This document shows positions 11,828 through 25,556 of a stretch of 64,000 nt of DNA, in pieces. This DNA is from Tillus elongatus (taxonomy: Eukaryota > Arthropoda > Insecta > Coleoptera > Cleridae), in the NCBI GenBank assembly GCA_964006375.1, contig OZ023265.1, positions 168,230,533 to 168,294,532 of the forward strand, in the 5' to 3' direction. Both the position numbers and the translations under genes were made by a program. Positions within the stretch are counted from its first letter, which is position 1. Every line of letters starts with the position of its first letter. The notes beneath the pieces are model-generated. The model was not told where the DNA came from and made no database searches. It saw nothing but the letters and a program-made list of their open reading frames with translations.

Positions 11828-12113
11828 TTTTTTATTTTATTTCAACAACACACCACGAGGGCTCAGAGCCTAAATAGTGTCGACAAGGAGGAAAGGGGCA
11901 ACTTGTTAATTCTGGACTTGAAGGTTTGGAGGTTCGGAAGAGAAAGAAAAACATGTGCCGGAAAGGAATTCCACAACTTGGAAGTCCTCGGGACAAAAGA
12001 GCGGGCATAACAAGATGTCCTATGTCTGGTGACCTGGACAGTAAAAGAGGTAATTCGCTCTGTGGAGGAACTATGGAAGAAAGCTCCTCCGAGCAGTGCC
12101 CGTGCAGATATCT

Positions 12114-12150
<37 letters not shown>

Positions 12151-13808
12151 CACCGACGACACGTCGGTGGGCAAGGGATGGCAGCCTTTTGGTGAGGGAA
12201 AGGTCACCGATGAGACGTATAGCTCGCTTCTGAAAGGAGTCCAGGATAGCGAGTGTAGAAGCGGCAGCGGCACCCCAGATGTGGGAGCAGTATTCGAGGT
12301 TTAGCCTTATTTGTGAAGTATATAAGGTATAGAGATTAGCTGCTGAAAAGTATTTTAGAGCCCGGAAGAGGAAACCTTTTTTTTAGCAGCCACTTCTGCA
12401 ATTGATGTGACATGTTGGTGCCAATTGATATTTCGATCCACAGCAATACCAACAAGTAAAAAGGACTCATTACTTTGAATAACTTGGTTGGTCATTGTGA
12501 TGGGCCTTGGGCTGGAGTATCTCTTATGATATAGAACGCAAGACTGAGAATTGTTGGAGTTGAATTGTACAAGATTTCTACTTCCCCAGCCTAATATTTT
12601 TTGGAGACCCACAGAGACAGAACCATCCATGAGTCTGCGATCCTCATCTAATTGGGCTAAAGAGACAAGCTTAGAATATTGTACATTTGAGTGGATGGTG
12701 CTGTCGTCCGCGTAACTGTGAATTGGGTTGGATGTGTTAGAGAGGAGGTCATTGATGTGGAGAAGAAACAAAGTAGGGGCTTAAGCTAAACCTTGAGGGA
12801 CTCCTGCATTAATTGGATACAGTTTAGAGGAAAGGCCATCCACGACAACAGAAATGCTCCGGTTGTAGAGGACATTTGCGGTCTAGGTACAGAGTTTTAG
12901 TGGTAGGCCATAGGCCGGAAGTTTATTAAGTAGCGCTGCATGCCAGACCTGGTCGGATGCTTTGGATATGTCTAGAGCGAGAATCTCGGATTCGCCATGT
13001 TGTTCCATAGACTTGTTCCAAGAATGGGTGACAAAGGAAAGGAGGTCGGCAGTTGATCTGCGCTGACGGAATCCATACTGTCTGTCGTGGATTAGACTGT
13101 GTTTTTCAAAAAAATTTAGTAATTCGATGTTTATATACCTTTCGATCACTTTAGAGTCGACTGAAAGGAGAGAAATAGCCCGTAGTTGTAGGAAGTGCTT
13201 TGGATCCTTTCTTGGGAACGGGATGTACTCGAGCAGTTTTCCAGTTACTAGGGAATATGCCTATACTGTAAGATGTGTGAAACACACGAGTCAGGACAGG
13301 AGCAAGTTCTGGTGCGCGTTTTTTGAGAAAAATTGCTGGGATCTCGCAAGAGCAGAGGTTTTCCTGGTATTAAGAGAAGAGATGATCTGTCGTACCTTTT
13401 TTGAAAATGATATCCGTCATTTTATGCGAGACATTGGGGACTGTTGGTGGTTGAACATTTGGAGGTGGGTTGAGAGTAGAATTGCCAGCGAACAAGGAGG
13501 CTTTGCCCAGGGCGATAGAAACAATTTTATCCCCTGAAAGAAGAGGTGGGAACGTGCTCTTGCAGAAATTATTCCCAATAGATTTAGCAAGAGTCCAGAA
13601 GGGTTTGCTGCCGTTGGAGCTTGAGAGGATTTTGTTTTTGATGTGGTTATTAAACGAGTTTTTTTGCTTCAAAAAGATTGCGGACATAGCGGTTTCTTGC
13701 GTCGTTAAATGCTTGACGGTTTTCTTGACTGGGATTGTGTAGAAGCGTTTTGTGAGCTTTGACCTTTTCAAGTCTGTCACAGGATTTAGAGAACCAGGGC
13801 TTTTGAGT
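11828..13808 (-). pseudogene. LINE (APE-RT type) copy 2, 5'-truncated
   Basis: Same family as 6250-8867, on the minus strand, starting at about the SATQKPWFSKS region after the endonuclease domain. Recognisable pieces are AKSIGNNFCKSTF, ERYINIELLNFFEKHSL, QRRSTADLLSF, LDISKASDQVWH (the usual F of KAFD is S), FLLHINDLL and HSYADDST. Several frameshifts separate these pieces. The coding tail is disrupted by an (AG)15 tract at 12119-12148, and the 3' end is an A-rich AAATAAAATAAAAAAA at about 11829-11845. Inactive copy. Confidence 0.88.
12119..12148. repeat. (AG)15 microsatellite inside a LINE coding region
   Basis: On the coding (minus) strand this is (CT)15 in the codons for the conserved GDLSLFY stretch. 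Copy 1 of the same LINE has only (CT)5 at 8529-8538. The 20-base gain is not a multiple of three and shifts the frame. Confidence 0.95.
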
Positions 13809-14075
13809 TTTAGTTTATATGAAAAGCTTGTGAACTAAATCATGGCCGAAAACACCAAAGTTGTTTGATCATATTAGTTGTCCAAGCACCCCAACTGATA
13901 AAATAAGTTATGTTATTAAATAAATTCTTTCACACAGGAACAGCACGTATGCAATCAGGACTGTTAAAAATTGTGTAAATATTGCAAAATTTAAGAATAA
14001 CTTAATTCTTAATTTAAAATCGAAACTTACAAATTAATAATAAATACATAAACCTTGGATAAATAAACCTGTCAA
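13809..14075. other. Non-coding, nothing recognised
   Basis: AT-rich spacer between a LINE 5' truncation point and a 5S-like relic. No supported feature. Confidence 0.4.
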
Positions 14076-14189
14076 GCGGATGGCGATACCACGTTGACAA
14101 AACTGATTGTCGTACGATACCTAAGTTAGCAACCTCGGCAAGGTCAGTGCTTGGATGGGTGACCGCCTGGGAGCATCGTGTTATGTTAC
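14076..14189 (+). rRNA. 5S rRNA-like pseudogene (or 5S-derived SINE head)
   Basis: About 114 bp align by eye with animal 5S rRNA from end to end: ATACCACGTTGA near the 5' end (5S: ATACCACGCTGA), CGTACGATACC (CGTCCGATCACC), then AGTTAGCAACCTCGGC in the box A/intermediate-element region. GTGCTTGGATGGGTGACCGC and CTGGGAGCATCGTGTT follow in box C. Divergence is spread over the length, and the terminal helix no longer pairs well. A run of about ten T follows directly, as for a Pol III terminator. A decayed 5S gene copy is the simplest reading; a 5S-headed SINE is the alternative. Confidence 0.75.
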
Positions 14190-14219
14190 TTTTTTTTTTA
14201 GGTACTGATATTTCTGTTT

Positions 14220-16124
<1,905 letters not shown>

Positions 16125-16188
<64 letters not shown>
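16125..16188. repeat. (TA)n microsatellite
   Basis: About 64 bp, the right flank of the truncated LINE. The HTE body (CGATAACT...ACCGATTTTGATGAAAC) starts immediately after it. Confidence 0.97.
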
Positions 16189-16189
<1 letters not shown>

Positions 16190-17115
16190 GATAACTAAAA
16201 AAGTTATTAACCGATTTTGATGAAACTCGGCAAGAGTCTTTATTGCATTAATAGCTTGGATGAGTTCGTTTTTTAAATCGGACAGTATGTTATTTCAAAT
16301 TTAATTACAGATTCTGTAATTTAGGTTTTATGTATTTTATCAGTAAATTCTCGTGTAAAGTTCGTGTCAGTTTTCGCAGAAATAATTTTTTGTCGAATTA
16401 TAGTGAATTGTTAGTGATTATCAAGTACTGTTTAATAGATTATTGTAAAAAAGGTGTTTGCAAATTCACATGGAGAATCTGTTTTCGAATTTTCTTGAAA
16501 AGTAATTTGTTTAGCAAATTGTCTAAAATATTTTTACCGAGCTAATTTTCATAAAAAGACTTTTATATAAATTTTGTGAACATTTAAGCCCATTTTCGTA
16601 AAAAAAATGGTTAATTTTCGTGAAAGGGGTTGTTTGCAAATTTTTGTGTAAATTTTTTTTTTTACTCTGTCAAAATGATTTTTGTGAATAATTATATCTT
16701 GGCTAGTGTAGTTTAATGTAAATCGCTTGAATTGGTTAGTTGTCTAGAAAATCGGATCAGTGCTTTCAGGACAATTATATTTATTTTCGGAAAATGTTTA
16801 TAATTTCTGAACAATAATGTGTAACACGACCCTACCTTGTTTACATGGATACCTTGGCCTGATTGTTATATTTCATCCTCATAGAAGCATACAGGGTACG
16901 CCAGTTTTTCTAAAAACAAATATTTTTTCCGAAAAAAAAATTGTAGCTCAAAAAAATAACCAAGTTATTTTGATTAAATTTAGTTGGTATGTTGCCCTCG
17001 TAAATACCTTACTCCACGAAAACTCAACTTTCTAGGTTTATAGAAAATTGAGTTATATAAATTTGAAGCATTTAATGAAAATTCGCTACCATAACGCAAT
17101 TGCTGCGACCCGAAA
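16189..17115 (-). repeat. HTE body and 5' terminus, right part of an interrupted copy
   Basis: Begins with the post-array landmark CGATAACTAAAAAAG and CCGATTTTGATGAAACTCGG. It continues through diverged repeats of TTTTCGTAAAAA-type sequence and ends with AAAATTCGCTACCATAACGC and TTGCTGCGACCCGA. The last bases are the GACCCGA variant of the terminus, as in repeat C, rather than GTCCAGA. No coding capacity. Confidence 0.65.
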
Positions 17116-17119
17116 TTTC

Positions 17120-18470
17120 ATCTTGTGACAATCTTGGTCTTAGTTCTTCAGATTCCTTATTTTAGTTTTATTTTGACACTTTTTTCCCCTCAGGGCTCGT
17201 CCGCGGCCTTGCCGCCCCGATAGCACTGCAACCTTTGGTTGATTGTGCATACCCTTAGTCTTTCCGGTCTAGATTGACCGTAGATCAGTTGTCTTTTGCG
17301 GTCCAGGGCTTTACACTCGCACATGATGTGCTGGGCTGATTCCTCCCCCTCGCCGCAGAGTCTGCATGCGAGGTCCCCTTCGAACCGACCCATTTTATGC
17401 AGGTGTTTCTTGACGGTCATGTGTCCCGTCAAGAGACCTGTTTTGTTTCTGAACTGTCCTCTGCTAAGATTTAGCAGCTCCACAGCTCTCTTTAAACTGG
17501 GTTCGTCAATTATCGACTTCCCATGTCTGAGCCCTGGACAGTCTGCCCAGTACACCTTGTGTTGGCTTCCCTGGCAGTGCTCTTTGTCACGCCCAGAGCC
17601 GGTTCTGGTCCCATAAATGGTTCTGCTGACCCTCTCTTCGCGAGACTGTCAGCTTCTTCATTGCCTTTGACCCCCGAGTGACCCGACACCCAGATGAGGG
17701 TCACCTCATTTTGCCCAGCCAGGTCGCTCGTCTCATCTCGGCACTCACTCACCAGCCAGGAATTTACCTGTGGGCTACTTAGTGCCTTAATGGCTGCCTG
17801 GCTGTCTGTGGCTATGAGGATTCGCTTGTTGATGTAGCCCCTCCTCTTGTTCTCCCGCACACAGTGCAGGATGGCGTACATATTTTGACACTTGAAGAAA
17901 TAATAGTGCACAGATTTCATACGTTTTGAGCAAGAGTTCATTTTTGTTTAAAACGCCTTTGACACCTTTGAGCCTGAAATTATAATTTTCAGCAGACATT
18001 TTGTTATTATTGATATTGAAAGAACCGGTTTGCTTGGGTTGACTAAAACGAAATCGTTCAGGCGATTAATAAGGAAAAATAACTGCTACGTTTATAATTT
18101 GGCAGATATTATACTTTTCTAAATATGAATTAAGTTTCTTTCTGAAAATCTTTTGTATAACTTTAATGAAATTTGTAATACAAGTTTTTTTAAGGAGACT
18201 TATACTATCTACAGATATAGCAAAATTTCATTCCTTAGCTTCATAGAAAATTGAGTTTTGGGCATTTTTCTCAAAAGGAGTTAGAGCACAAGATATTTTT
18301 GATAATAGAGAAATCGATGGCAACACTTTTGAAACAATTTCCCAAATGTGAGCGTACTAGGACCTCTAAAATCGATCTTCAAGGGTTGTGTAAGTTTAAA
18401 GTATTAACTTTACTAATATGCTGTATAATAATAGTGTAAAATTCTAATGAAACTTCGCTCCTATAACGCA
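17120..18470. repeat. Dispersed repeat C, copy 2, split by a LINE
   Basis: The parts 17120-17182 and 17881-18470 together match 4640-5243 (TAGTTTTATTTTG, GCACAGATTTCATACGTTTT, AACTGCTACGTTTATAATTT, AATCGATGGCAACACTTTT). The right end TATAACGCACTTG is truncated before the full terminus. The copy is cut by the LINE at 17183-17880. Confidence 0.75.
17183..17880 (-). pseudogene. LINE RNase H/C-terminal fragment with 13-bp target duplication
   Basis: On the minus strand the product runs MYAILHCVRENKRRG, ATDSQAAIKALSS, then LIWVSGHSGVKGNEEADSLA. These are the DSQ and HSG...NEEAD motifs of a LINE-encoded RNase H. After a small deletion relative to 56432-57740 (around KSTAREANTR), it continues WADCPGLRHG to CRLCGEGEESAQHIMCEC, a C-terminal zinc-knuckle-like box, and ends RGGKAADEP. 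It finishes in GGGGAAAAAA. TATTTTGACACTT stands on both sides (17170-17182 and 17881-17893). The RT and most of the element are missing through 5' truncation. Confidence 0.88.
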
Positions 18471-18484
18471 CTTGAAAAAAAATG

Positions 18485-18765
18485 GGGCCCTTACACCACA
18501 TACTACTACTAAGTTTTTGCCGATTTTTATTTAACAATTTTAGAGTTTCTGTCATTTTGTTTATAAAAACTTCACAATTACTAGCTGGTGTCCGACAAAA
18601 ACAAATTATTATTGTCTTCAGTTGCTCTATTTCACAGCAGCTGAGTTCACATATGTTCTTTGTGCTGAGTATAAGTTCCTTGTTCACCGTTGATTCGTAG
18701 TCATCATGAACGTACATGCAGGACCCTCCAAGCAACATCTCACTTCTTGCGAAGTAGACAGACAT
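18485..18765 (-). pseudogene. LINE APE endonuclease fragment
   Basis: The minus-strand frame gives LLGGSCMYVHDDYES, ICELSCCEIEQLKTIIICFC and RTPASNCEVFINKM, then LLNKNRQKLS. This is the GG-IYV...E...YR-P pattern of the N-terminal half of LINE apurinic-like endonucleases. The expected GDFN box and everything beyond it are lost at the left. The reading frame beyond 18480 into repeat C is unrelated. Confidence 0.65.
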
Positions 18766-19198
18766 ATATTAGTAATAATAATAATAACAATAATAATAAT
18801 TAATTTGAACCTAACTTGCATTTTAAGCAAATGAAAAGTTCAGCGATAAGAGCAAACTCAAATTATTGTTTACATAAAACATCGATAAACATGGAAGGTG
18901 ATTTCAGGAGTACGCTGAAATATTTAAGAAAGCTGTTTGTTGTATATTTTCGTCTGGATAACATATATAAATAGGCATTAATGTTAGCACGACGTAATCA
19001 CATTAAGTCTGCTTCACTCTTCTTTCAACATCATTAGCATACTCCCATTCACGACGGCTTTTCAATTATGTTTTTCTATTTTGAATAAGACACTGTCTGC
19101 AGTCTAGCCTTCACTCAGTTTCATTAATAGACTCTTGCGAAAAATACCTCAAATTATAATTTGACATTTAATGTAGGTAACTTGAAAGCATTACTTCT
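18766..19198. other. Non-coding, short TAA-rich run, nothing recognised
   Basis: An irregular AATAAT run lies at 18770-18800. The rest shows no supported feature. Confidence 0.4.
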
Positions 19199-19210
19199 AT
19201 AAAGCGATTA

Positions 19211-19572
19211 TGTGTTGTTGTACTTTGTTTCTTTAACGTCGGCCCATTTCCGCAACTATGGTCAATCACCGACGCCAGGGAGCAGTTCCACCTCACTATC
19301 TTGGAAATTTTGCCGAAACCATGCCTTTCTGTAAAGATGGTAGGGATATTTAACGTACCCAACATCGCATGGACACGGGATCAACGGCTTTACGCCCTCT
19401 CTAAAGGGCGGAACGTGCAGACATTCAACCTGCTCAAATGCAATGCCAGAACCTCGGTTGATGTTAATGTTACAGCTTGTACTGAAAAAGTGAAAGGAGA
19501 ACACTGTGATCGAACCCAGTACCCTTCGGTTCAGAGACACACGTTCTTACCCCTGAACCACCGAGGCTTTAA
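19211..19572 (-). mobile_element. tRNA-headed SINE, family S1, with 12-bp target duplication
   Basis: Read on the minus strand, the head begins AGCCTCGGTGGTTCAGGGG. It carries an A-box-like GGTTCAGGGGTAAGAA and a B box near GGGTTCGATCAC, an anticodon-arm-like CTCTGAACCGAAGGG, then a body of about 280 bp ending in GACGTTAAAGAAACAAAG. Exact ATAAAGCGATTA repeats flank it at 19199-19210 and 19573-19584. Other copies are at 24233-24567, 24711-25543 and 44823-45198. Transcription would be by Pol III from the internal boxes, with mobilisation by a LINE in trans. Short frames here are not genes. Confidence 0.88.
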
Positions 19573-19584
19573 ATAAAGCGATTA

Positions 19585-20183
19585 AATTTTGAGGTTGCTG
19601 TATTATTGTAGTACAACAAACATTTTGTTAACAATAGTTCTATTACTATTTTGTTCAAAATCCTTACGATATCATTAATCAAAAAGGAAACAGATGCTAC
19701 AATTTGAAGATGGCTTTCTAAAAACCAAAACGCGTTGCGAAGTTCAATAAATGTTTGTCTAAAAGTAAAACCTTTTTAATCAACTGTGAAGTAGTTCACA
19801 AGATGTTTGTCAGATATTAAATCATTAGTTGTAATCGACCATTTGATTATACAAAATAACTTCAAGAATTTTAGCAAAAAAAAACAACTAATATGGTCGT
19901 TTTAAGCAGCGGAATTACTTGACAGTTTCAGTAAATCTGTATGTATGTATGCACATTATACTGAGTGGCTCGGCATTAAGCCGTTAGCTCATCATACCCA
20001 AATATAAATTGGCCCACCGTGAATTAATGATGGTGATTTAAAAACTGTCAAACAATTATATTTTATATTGACATCTTTACCTATTCTTACATTTGCTCTA
20101 ACTTAATCTAAAACCTAATGTATATCGACTTTTAGCTTTGTTAATATTTTCCTATATTTAATATCTTGTATTCATCCTTCTTT
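19585..20183. other. Non-coding; possible Penelope-terminus relic
   Basis: At 19703-19740 the string TTGAAGATGGCTTTC followed by ACCAAAACGCGTTGCG resembles a decayed PLE end of the hammerhead type (TGAAGA-U-GGC...GCC-GAAAC). It is too degraded to call. The rest has no supported feature. Confidence 0.3.
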
Positions 20184-21127
<944 letters not shown>

Positions 21128-22016
21128 GTTTTTTAGTGAATTTTCTTAAAAAAAATCCGATAACTCAAAAAATAATGGACCGATCTTGATCAAATTTGGT
21201 GAGTACCATCCTTTTGCAAGTGGCTTGGATAAGTTCGTTGGCCAGCAAAATCGGACAACATCGCGGAAAATGTTGTGTTTTCTTTCTAAAAAAATCTCCG
21301 GAAATAACAAACTGAGGGTAGTCAAATTTGGTACATGTATTTGTATTATAAAGAGTTAACCATGTACCAAAATTTAGGTCTCTAAGTTTAAGGACAAAAA
21401 GTTACGGGCAGCTAAGGAAACAAATTTTGGAGTTTTCCTCAAAACGTCAAACTCGCAATTTAAAACGTAAAAATTGGCAATGTTTGGGCAAAGAACGTGA
21501 AACAAATACGGATTGTGAAAAGAAAATGTTGCAAGAAAAGTGTTCTGCGAACCCTTAAGTTTCAGATTCAACCGTCATTGACCTTCATTTTACTAAAATA
21601 TTTACATAAAATTCATTTCAAATAGACCCTTTCTCTGGTGCTTTGGCTGTCGGTTAAGTTAAGTTGATGCTTTCGCTGTAGGTTTAGTGAAGTTTATGGT
21701 TTAACGGTCTATAATTTTTAGCTAATTTTTGTAGAACAAATTCGTTACTGCATTTTAGCATTTTTTATCGAAATATGATGCACGTTTGAAAGAAATAAAT
21801 CTGGACGCAGTAAGTGCGTTTTGGTAGCGAATTTTCATTAAATCCTTTAAATTTCAATAACTCAATTTGCTATTAACGTAAGTTTTGTTGGTTAGGCATT
21901 TTCAAATAATTATTTTGATAAAATATGGTACATTGTTCCTACTATATAGGTTATACCGGTAACCAAATTGATTTTAATGAAAATTCACTTCCATAACGCA
22001 CTTGCTGCGTCTAGAG
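21128..22016 (-). repeat. HTE repeat copy lacking its TA array
   Basis: The left edge is TTTTAGTGAATTTTCTTAAA, then directly CCGATAACTCAAAAAATAATGG. The second hairpin arm, the spacer and the TA array are deleted precisely between these points. The body follows, and the right end carries the inverted-repeat-bounded terminal module: CTGGACGCAGTAAGTGCG at 21805 and CGCACTTGCTGCGTCTAGA ending at 22016. Confidence 0.8.
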
Positions 22017-22860
22017 TTTTGTTTTATTAACTTAAGGATCAAACAGGGACACAATATCTTCACGTGTTAGAGGCCAATATAGGCGACTTTCAGATAGATT
22101 CACAGGTAGACCCAGGATAGAAAACGTAAAATATTGGGACAAACCATAGGAGCTCATACTAAGTAATTATAACTATGACACTTTGTTAATATCAAATAGC
22201 TGCTGAAGACAGAGAATCATGGATGCGACAACATGGCATCAACGTGACGACAACATGACCACAGCGCCTCTCAACTGTAATGATAATTATGAGAAGTTAT
22301 GATGCAGTTTAATTTTGGAAACGAAAAAAATTCTGTTGTTATATTGGTCAATTAGTAAAGGACGTTGAAATTGGAAACAGTATATTTTTACTTATTTTTG
22401 TTTTCGTTATGATCACCAGAACCAAAAGAAAGCACGAGCGTATCCTGTTATGCATCCTCTTACATAATTTTTTTCTGCAAACTCTAAATAGATATAAGAG
22501 ATAAAAATAAAGCAAGACCAACAATGTAGTATATAGTCCTATTTATAAATTTATACAATCCAAAATGATATAAATTTAGATTAGGAAATTAGAAAAATAA
22601 GCGGATGTAAGAAGAATTATTGATGCTATTCCCAGTTAGAGATATATTTAAATAGATGCACTGAACTATCGGGATCATTCACACGTGCAAATATTTATAG
22701 TTTTTGTTAAGCTAATATCTATCGCCGATTTATAAATAACACATTTATTTAGGGGATCTAAGCCAAGAATTTACCATCCTTAAATAAATTAAATTGTTTC
22801 ATCTTGAAAATATCATACACAAAAAGTTGATGACAAAGACAAAAAACACCTACAAATAAA
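22017..22860. other. Non-coding, nothing firmly recognised
   Basis: Around 22205-22260 the translation AEDRESWMRQHG recalls the end of some LINE polyproteins, but it is too short to call. No other support. Confidence 0.3.
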
Positions 22861-23100
22861 ATGAATCAACGTGTGAACACAGAGAATAAAGTGGGTAGAA
22901 CAACTAATTGCAGTCTCTCAATAAATGGTAATCTAGTAGAAAAAGCAAAAGAATTTAGATATTTAGGGAAACTGTTTTCAAAGGACGGAAGAATAGATGA
23001 TGATATACAAATTATGGTAGATGCAGGTAGCAAGGTGCTGGGAGCTATGAACACTGTAGCTTGGAGCGAATGTATATCCATGTTGGAGAAACGCCACTAA
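22861..23100 (+). pseudogene. LINE post-RT fragment
   Basis: The frame reads VEKAKEFRYLGKLFSKDGR followed by DDDIQIMVDAGSKVLGAMN. This is the FRYLG-x-x-S-x-DG...I..R...A...LG block found just after the RT domain in several non-LTR elements. RT catalytic motifs are absent and the frame ends within 80 codons. The clade is not determined. Confidence 0.6.
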
Positions 23101-23199
23101 CCCGCTTCTGCTTTCATATCTTACCAGCCTCTGCTTACATTTGGCAACCTTCTACCTGTACTTAAAACAAGACACCCTTAGGTGGATGATGGCCAAATA

Positions 23200-24215
23200 A
23201 TTCATGCTAGCCCCTGCAAAGACAGATGCGGTCTTCATAAAGGGTCCAAAAATCAGGGACGATTTTTCCTTCCGCTTAAAGGACACCATGAGAAAATCAG
23301 CGAAGACCTTGGTGTATCTAGGAATAACAATCGGCGAGTCACTCAATTTTGGCGAGCATGTACGAATGGCGAAAGTAAAGGGTCAAGGACAACAGCAGCA
23401 CTAAGTAGGATGATGTCCGACGTGGGAGGCACAATATCAGCAAAACGGCTACTGCTCAGAGGAGTAGTGCACTCAGTTCTACTATACAGAGCGCCGGTAT
23501 GACACCAAGCAATAGAGATACAAAAATATAATATGGAGAGCATGAAGCGGAGAGTGCTACTAAGGGTGGCGTGCGGGTTTCGTACCATCTCTACGCAGGC
23601 AATTGACGGGTGTCGTACCCATAGACCTGATAGTGGAGGATATATGTTACTTACTTGAGGCGAGGGGAGTGAGACTAGAAGAAGCTAAACTGGCTGCCAG
23701 AAGCCGAATCATGGAGCAATGGCAGCAAAGGTGGTTCCAAAACACCACTAAGCGACAATAGACCAAAAGACAATAGACCAAAAGACTAGACAATTACTTA
23801 CAGGCCACGGATACTTCAGATCCTACGCCAAGCGCATGGGAAAGTTAGACGAGAACGAGAGCAGTATCTACTGTGGAGAAGAGGACACAGTAGAACACTG
23901 CATTTTTGTTTGCACAAAGTTCGCCGAGATGAGAGGTACTACCCTCAACTCCGTAGGGATACATAACATCGACGACCTGGTACCAAGACAAGAGCTCATG
24001 GAATCTGCCCGACAAGTTATGACCATAAAAGAGAGACACGGAACTGGCGAAGCGAAGGAAATAAGCAATTAGATTGCTTAAACCTCTAATCGCCTAAAGC
24101 GGACGGGGAAAGTAGCGAAAAAGTGGAAGGAGAAGATAGTACCAGTGTGTGATAGAGCGATTCAGGAAGCTACTAGCTTGGTCAGCAGATGCGCCAACTA
24201 CGCTCCACAATAAAA
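23200..24215 (+). pseudogene. R1-like LINE, C-terminal third, decayed
   Basis: Across three frames the product matches the post-RT region of R1-type elements: AKTDAVFIKGPK, KTLVYLGITIGESLNFGEH, TALSRMMSDVGG, SAKRLLLRGVVHSVLLY, then MKRRVLLRVACGFRTIS. After further shifts comes GYFRSYAKRMGKLD and the zinc-binding tail CGEEDTVEHCIFVC. Frameshifts occur near 23390, 23590 and 23650. The 3' side ends in CCACAATAAAAACACC around 24215. No RT palm is present. Confidence 0.75.
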
Positions 24216-24232
24216 ACACCTGTACTTACTTT

Positions 24233-24567
24233 TTTTGTGTGTACTTTAACGTCCATCTATTTCCGTGACGTTGGCCAATCACCGACGCCAGGGAACAGTT
24301 TCACCTAACTATCCTGGATATTTGACCTTTTTGTAAGGAGAGTGGCGATCTTGAACGTGCGCAACATCGCATGAACACGGGGCCGACGGTTTTAGCCCCC
24401 CTCTGAAGGGTGGAACGTACAGACATTCAACTTGCTACAATGCCACAACCTCGGTTGATGTTAATTTGACAGTATGTACTGAAAAAATGAAAGGGGAACC
24501 CTGTGAATCGAACCCAGTATCCTTTGGTTCAGAGGCACACGTTCTTACCCCTGGACCACCGAGCCTC
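24233..24567 (-). mobile_element. SINE S1 copy
   Basis: Same family and orientation as 19211-19572. The tRNA-like head at the right (GGTCCAGGGGTAAGAACGTG on the minus strand, B box GGGTTCGATTC) is followed by the common body and the 3' end GACGTTAAAGTACACAC. A deletion removes part of the body relative to the other copies around TTGCTACAATGCC. I could not define a target duplication. Confidence 0.8.
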
Positions 24568-24710
24568 CTCCCTTTTATTCTTTAATCACCTATGAATCAA
24601 TAACAAAATTTCTTAAAACATTTCTTTCCGCTGTGAACTGCCAGAAAAGTGGTAGTAAATATTCAATTTGCAGGTTTCATTGCATCACTTAATTGCCTTA
24701 GACATATTTT

Positions 24711-25543
24711 GCGTGTGTGTTTTGTTTATTTAACGTCAGCCTATTTCCGCAACTATGGCCAATCACCGACGCCAGGGAGCAGTTTCACTTCACTATCCTG
24801 AAAATTTTGCCGAACCCCTGCCTTTCTGTAAGGAGGTTAGCGATCTTTAAGGTGCCCAACATCGCATGGACACGGGACCGTGGGCATTACGCCCCACTGA
24901 AAGGCGGAACGTGCCGACATTCAACTTGCTCAAATACAATGCCAGAACCTCGGTTGGCGTTAATGTTACAGTTAGTACTGGAGAGGCACTGGGGGTCGGT
25001 TGGTGGCTGCAAGCAGGCGAGGGACTTCGTGGAGGGACCGGACAGAGATAAAGCTGTCCGGCTACTCGGAAGGAGTCGACCTACGCTTCGCCGCATCCTT
25101 GGGGTGCTGACAGACCACTGCGCCCTTAGAAGACACCTCACATTGATAGGCGTAGAGAGGGATCCCATTTGCTAGGAATTCCGCGAGGATGAAGAAACGT
25201 CCTACCACTACCTGTGTGAATGCGAGACTTTTGGGAGTCTTCGAGCAGATTTGTTGAAACGAGGACTCTGCAGAGGAATCAGGTAAGTACCGTCCAATTG
25301 AAGACCGTCATGGCCTTCATCTCGAGGTCGAGACGGTTTGGCGACGGAACCGAGGAAGGGTAGAGCATGGTTGCTGAGGTTGGCAAAAAGGGCCCATTGT
25401 GGCCTACTTACTTGGCGTTGGCCCCCCACCACTGCTACTACTACTACTAGTAGTACTGAAAAAGTGAAAGGAGAACCCTGGGATCGAACCCAAAATCTTT
25501 GGTTCTGAGGGACACGTTCTTCTCTCTGAACCACCAAGGCTTT
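24711..25543 (-). mobile_element. SINE S1 copy split by a LINE fragment
   Basis: The two SINE parts are 25452-25543 (tRNA-like head) and 24711-24980 (body and tail). The whole is bounded by TTAGACATATTTT at 24698-24710 and TTAGATATATTTT at 25544-25556, a 13-bp target duplication with one mismatch. The interruption at 24981-25451 is a later LINE insertion. Confidence 0.82.
24981..25451 (+). pseudogene. LINE C-terminal fragment inserted in a SINE
   Basis: A 471-bp insert flanked by AGTACTG on both sides (24974-24980 and 25452-25458). The product resembles the C-terminal end of R1/Loa-type polyproteins: KAVRLLGRSRPTLRRILG, LTDHCALRRHLTLIGVERD, then EDEETSYHYLCECETFGSLR, a zinc-knuckle-like box. 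It ends in a CTACTACTACTAG run, the likely microsatellite-like 3' tail. Extreme 5' truncation and a stop after DPIC make it inactive. Confidence 0.78.
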
Positions 25544-25556
25544 TTAGATATATTTT

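Noticed and set aside
11863..12273. 136-codon frame with a Ser-Leu repeat on the minus strand
   Set aside because: It is the 3' coding part of LINE copy 2 read through the (CT)15 tract, not a separate gene.
19703..19745. TTGAAGATGGC...ACCAAAACGCG as a hammerhead
   Set aside because: Stem II pairing and the GAAAC box are both degraded, so it cannot be told from chance.
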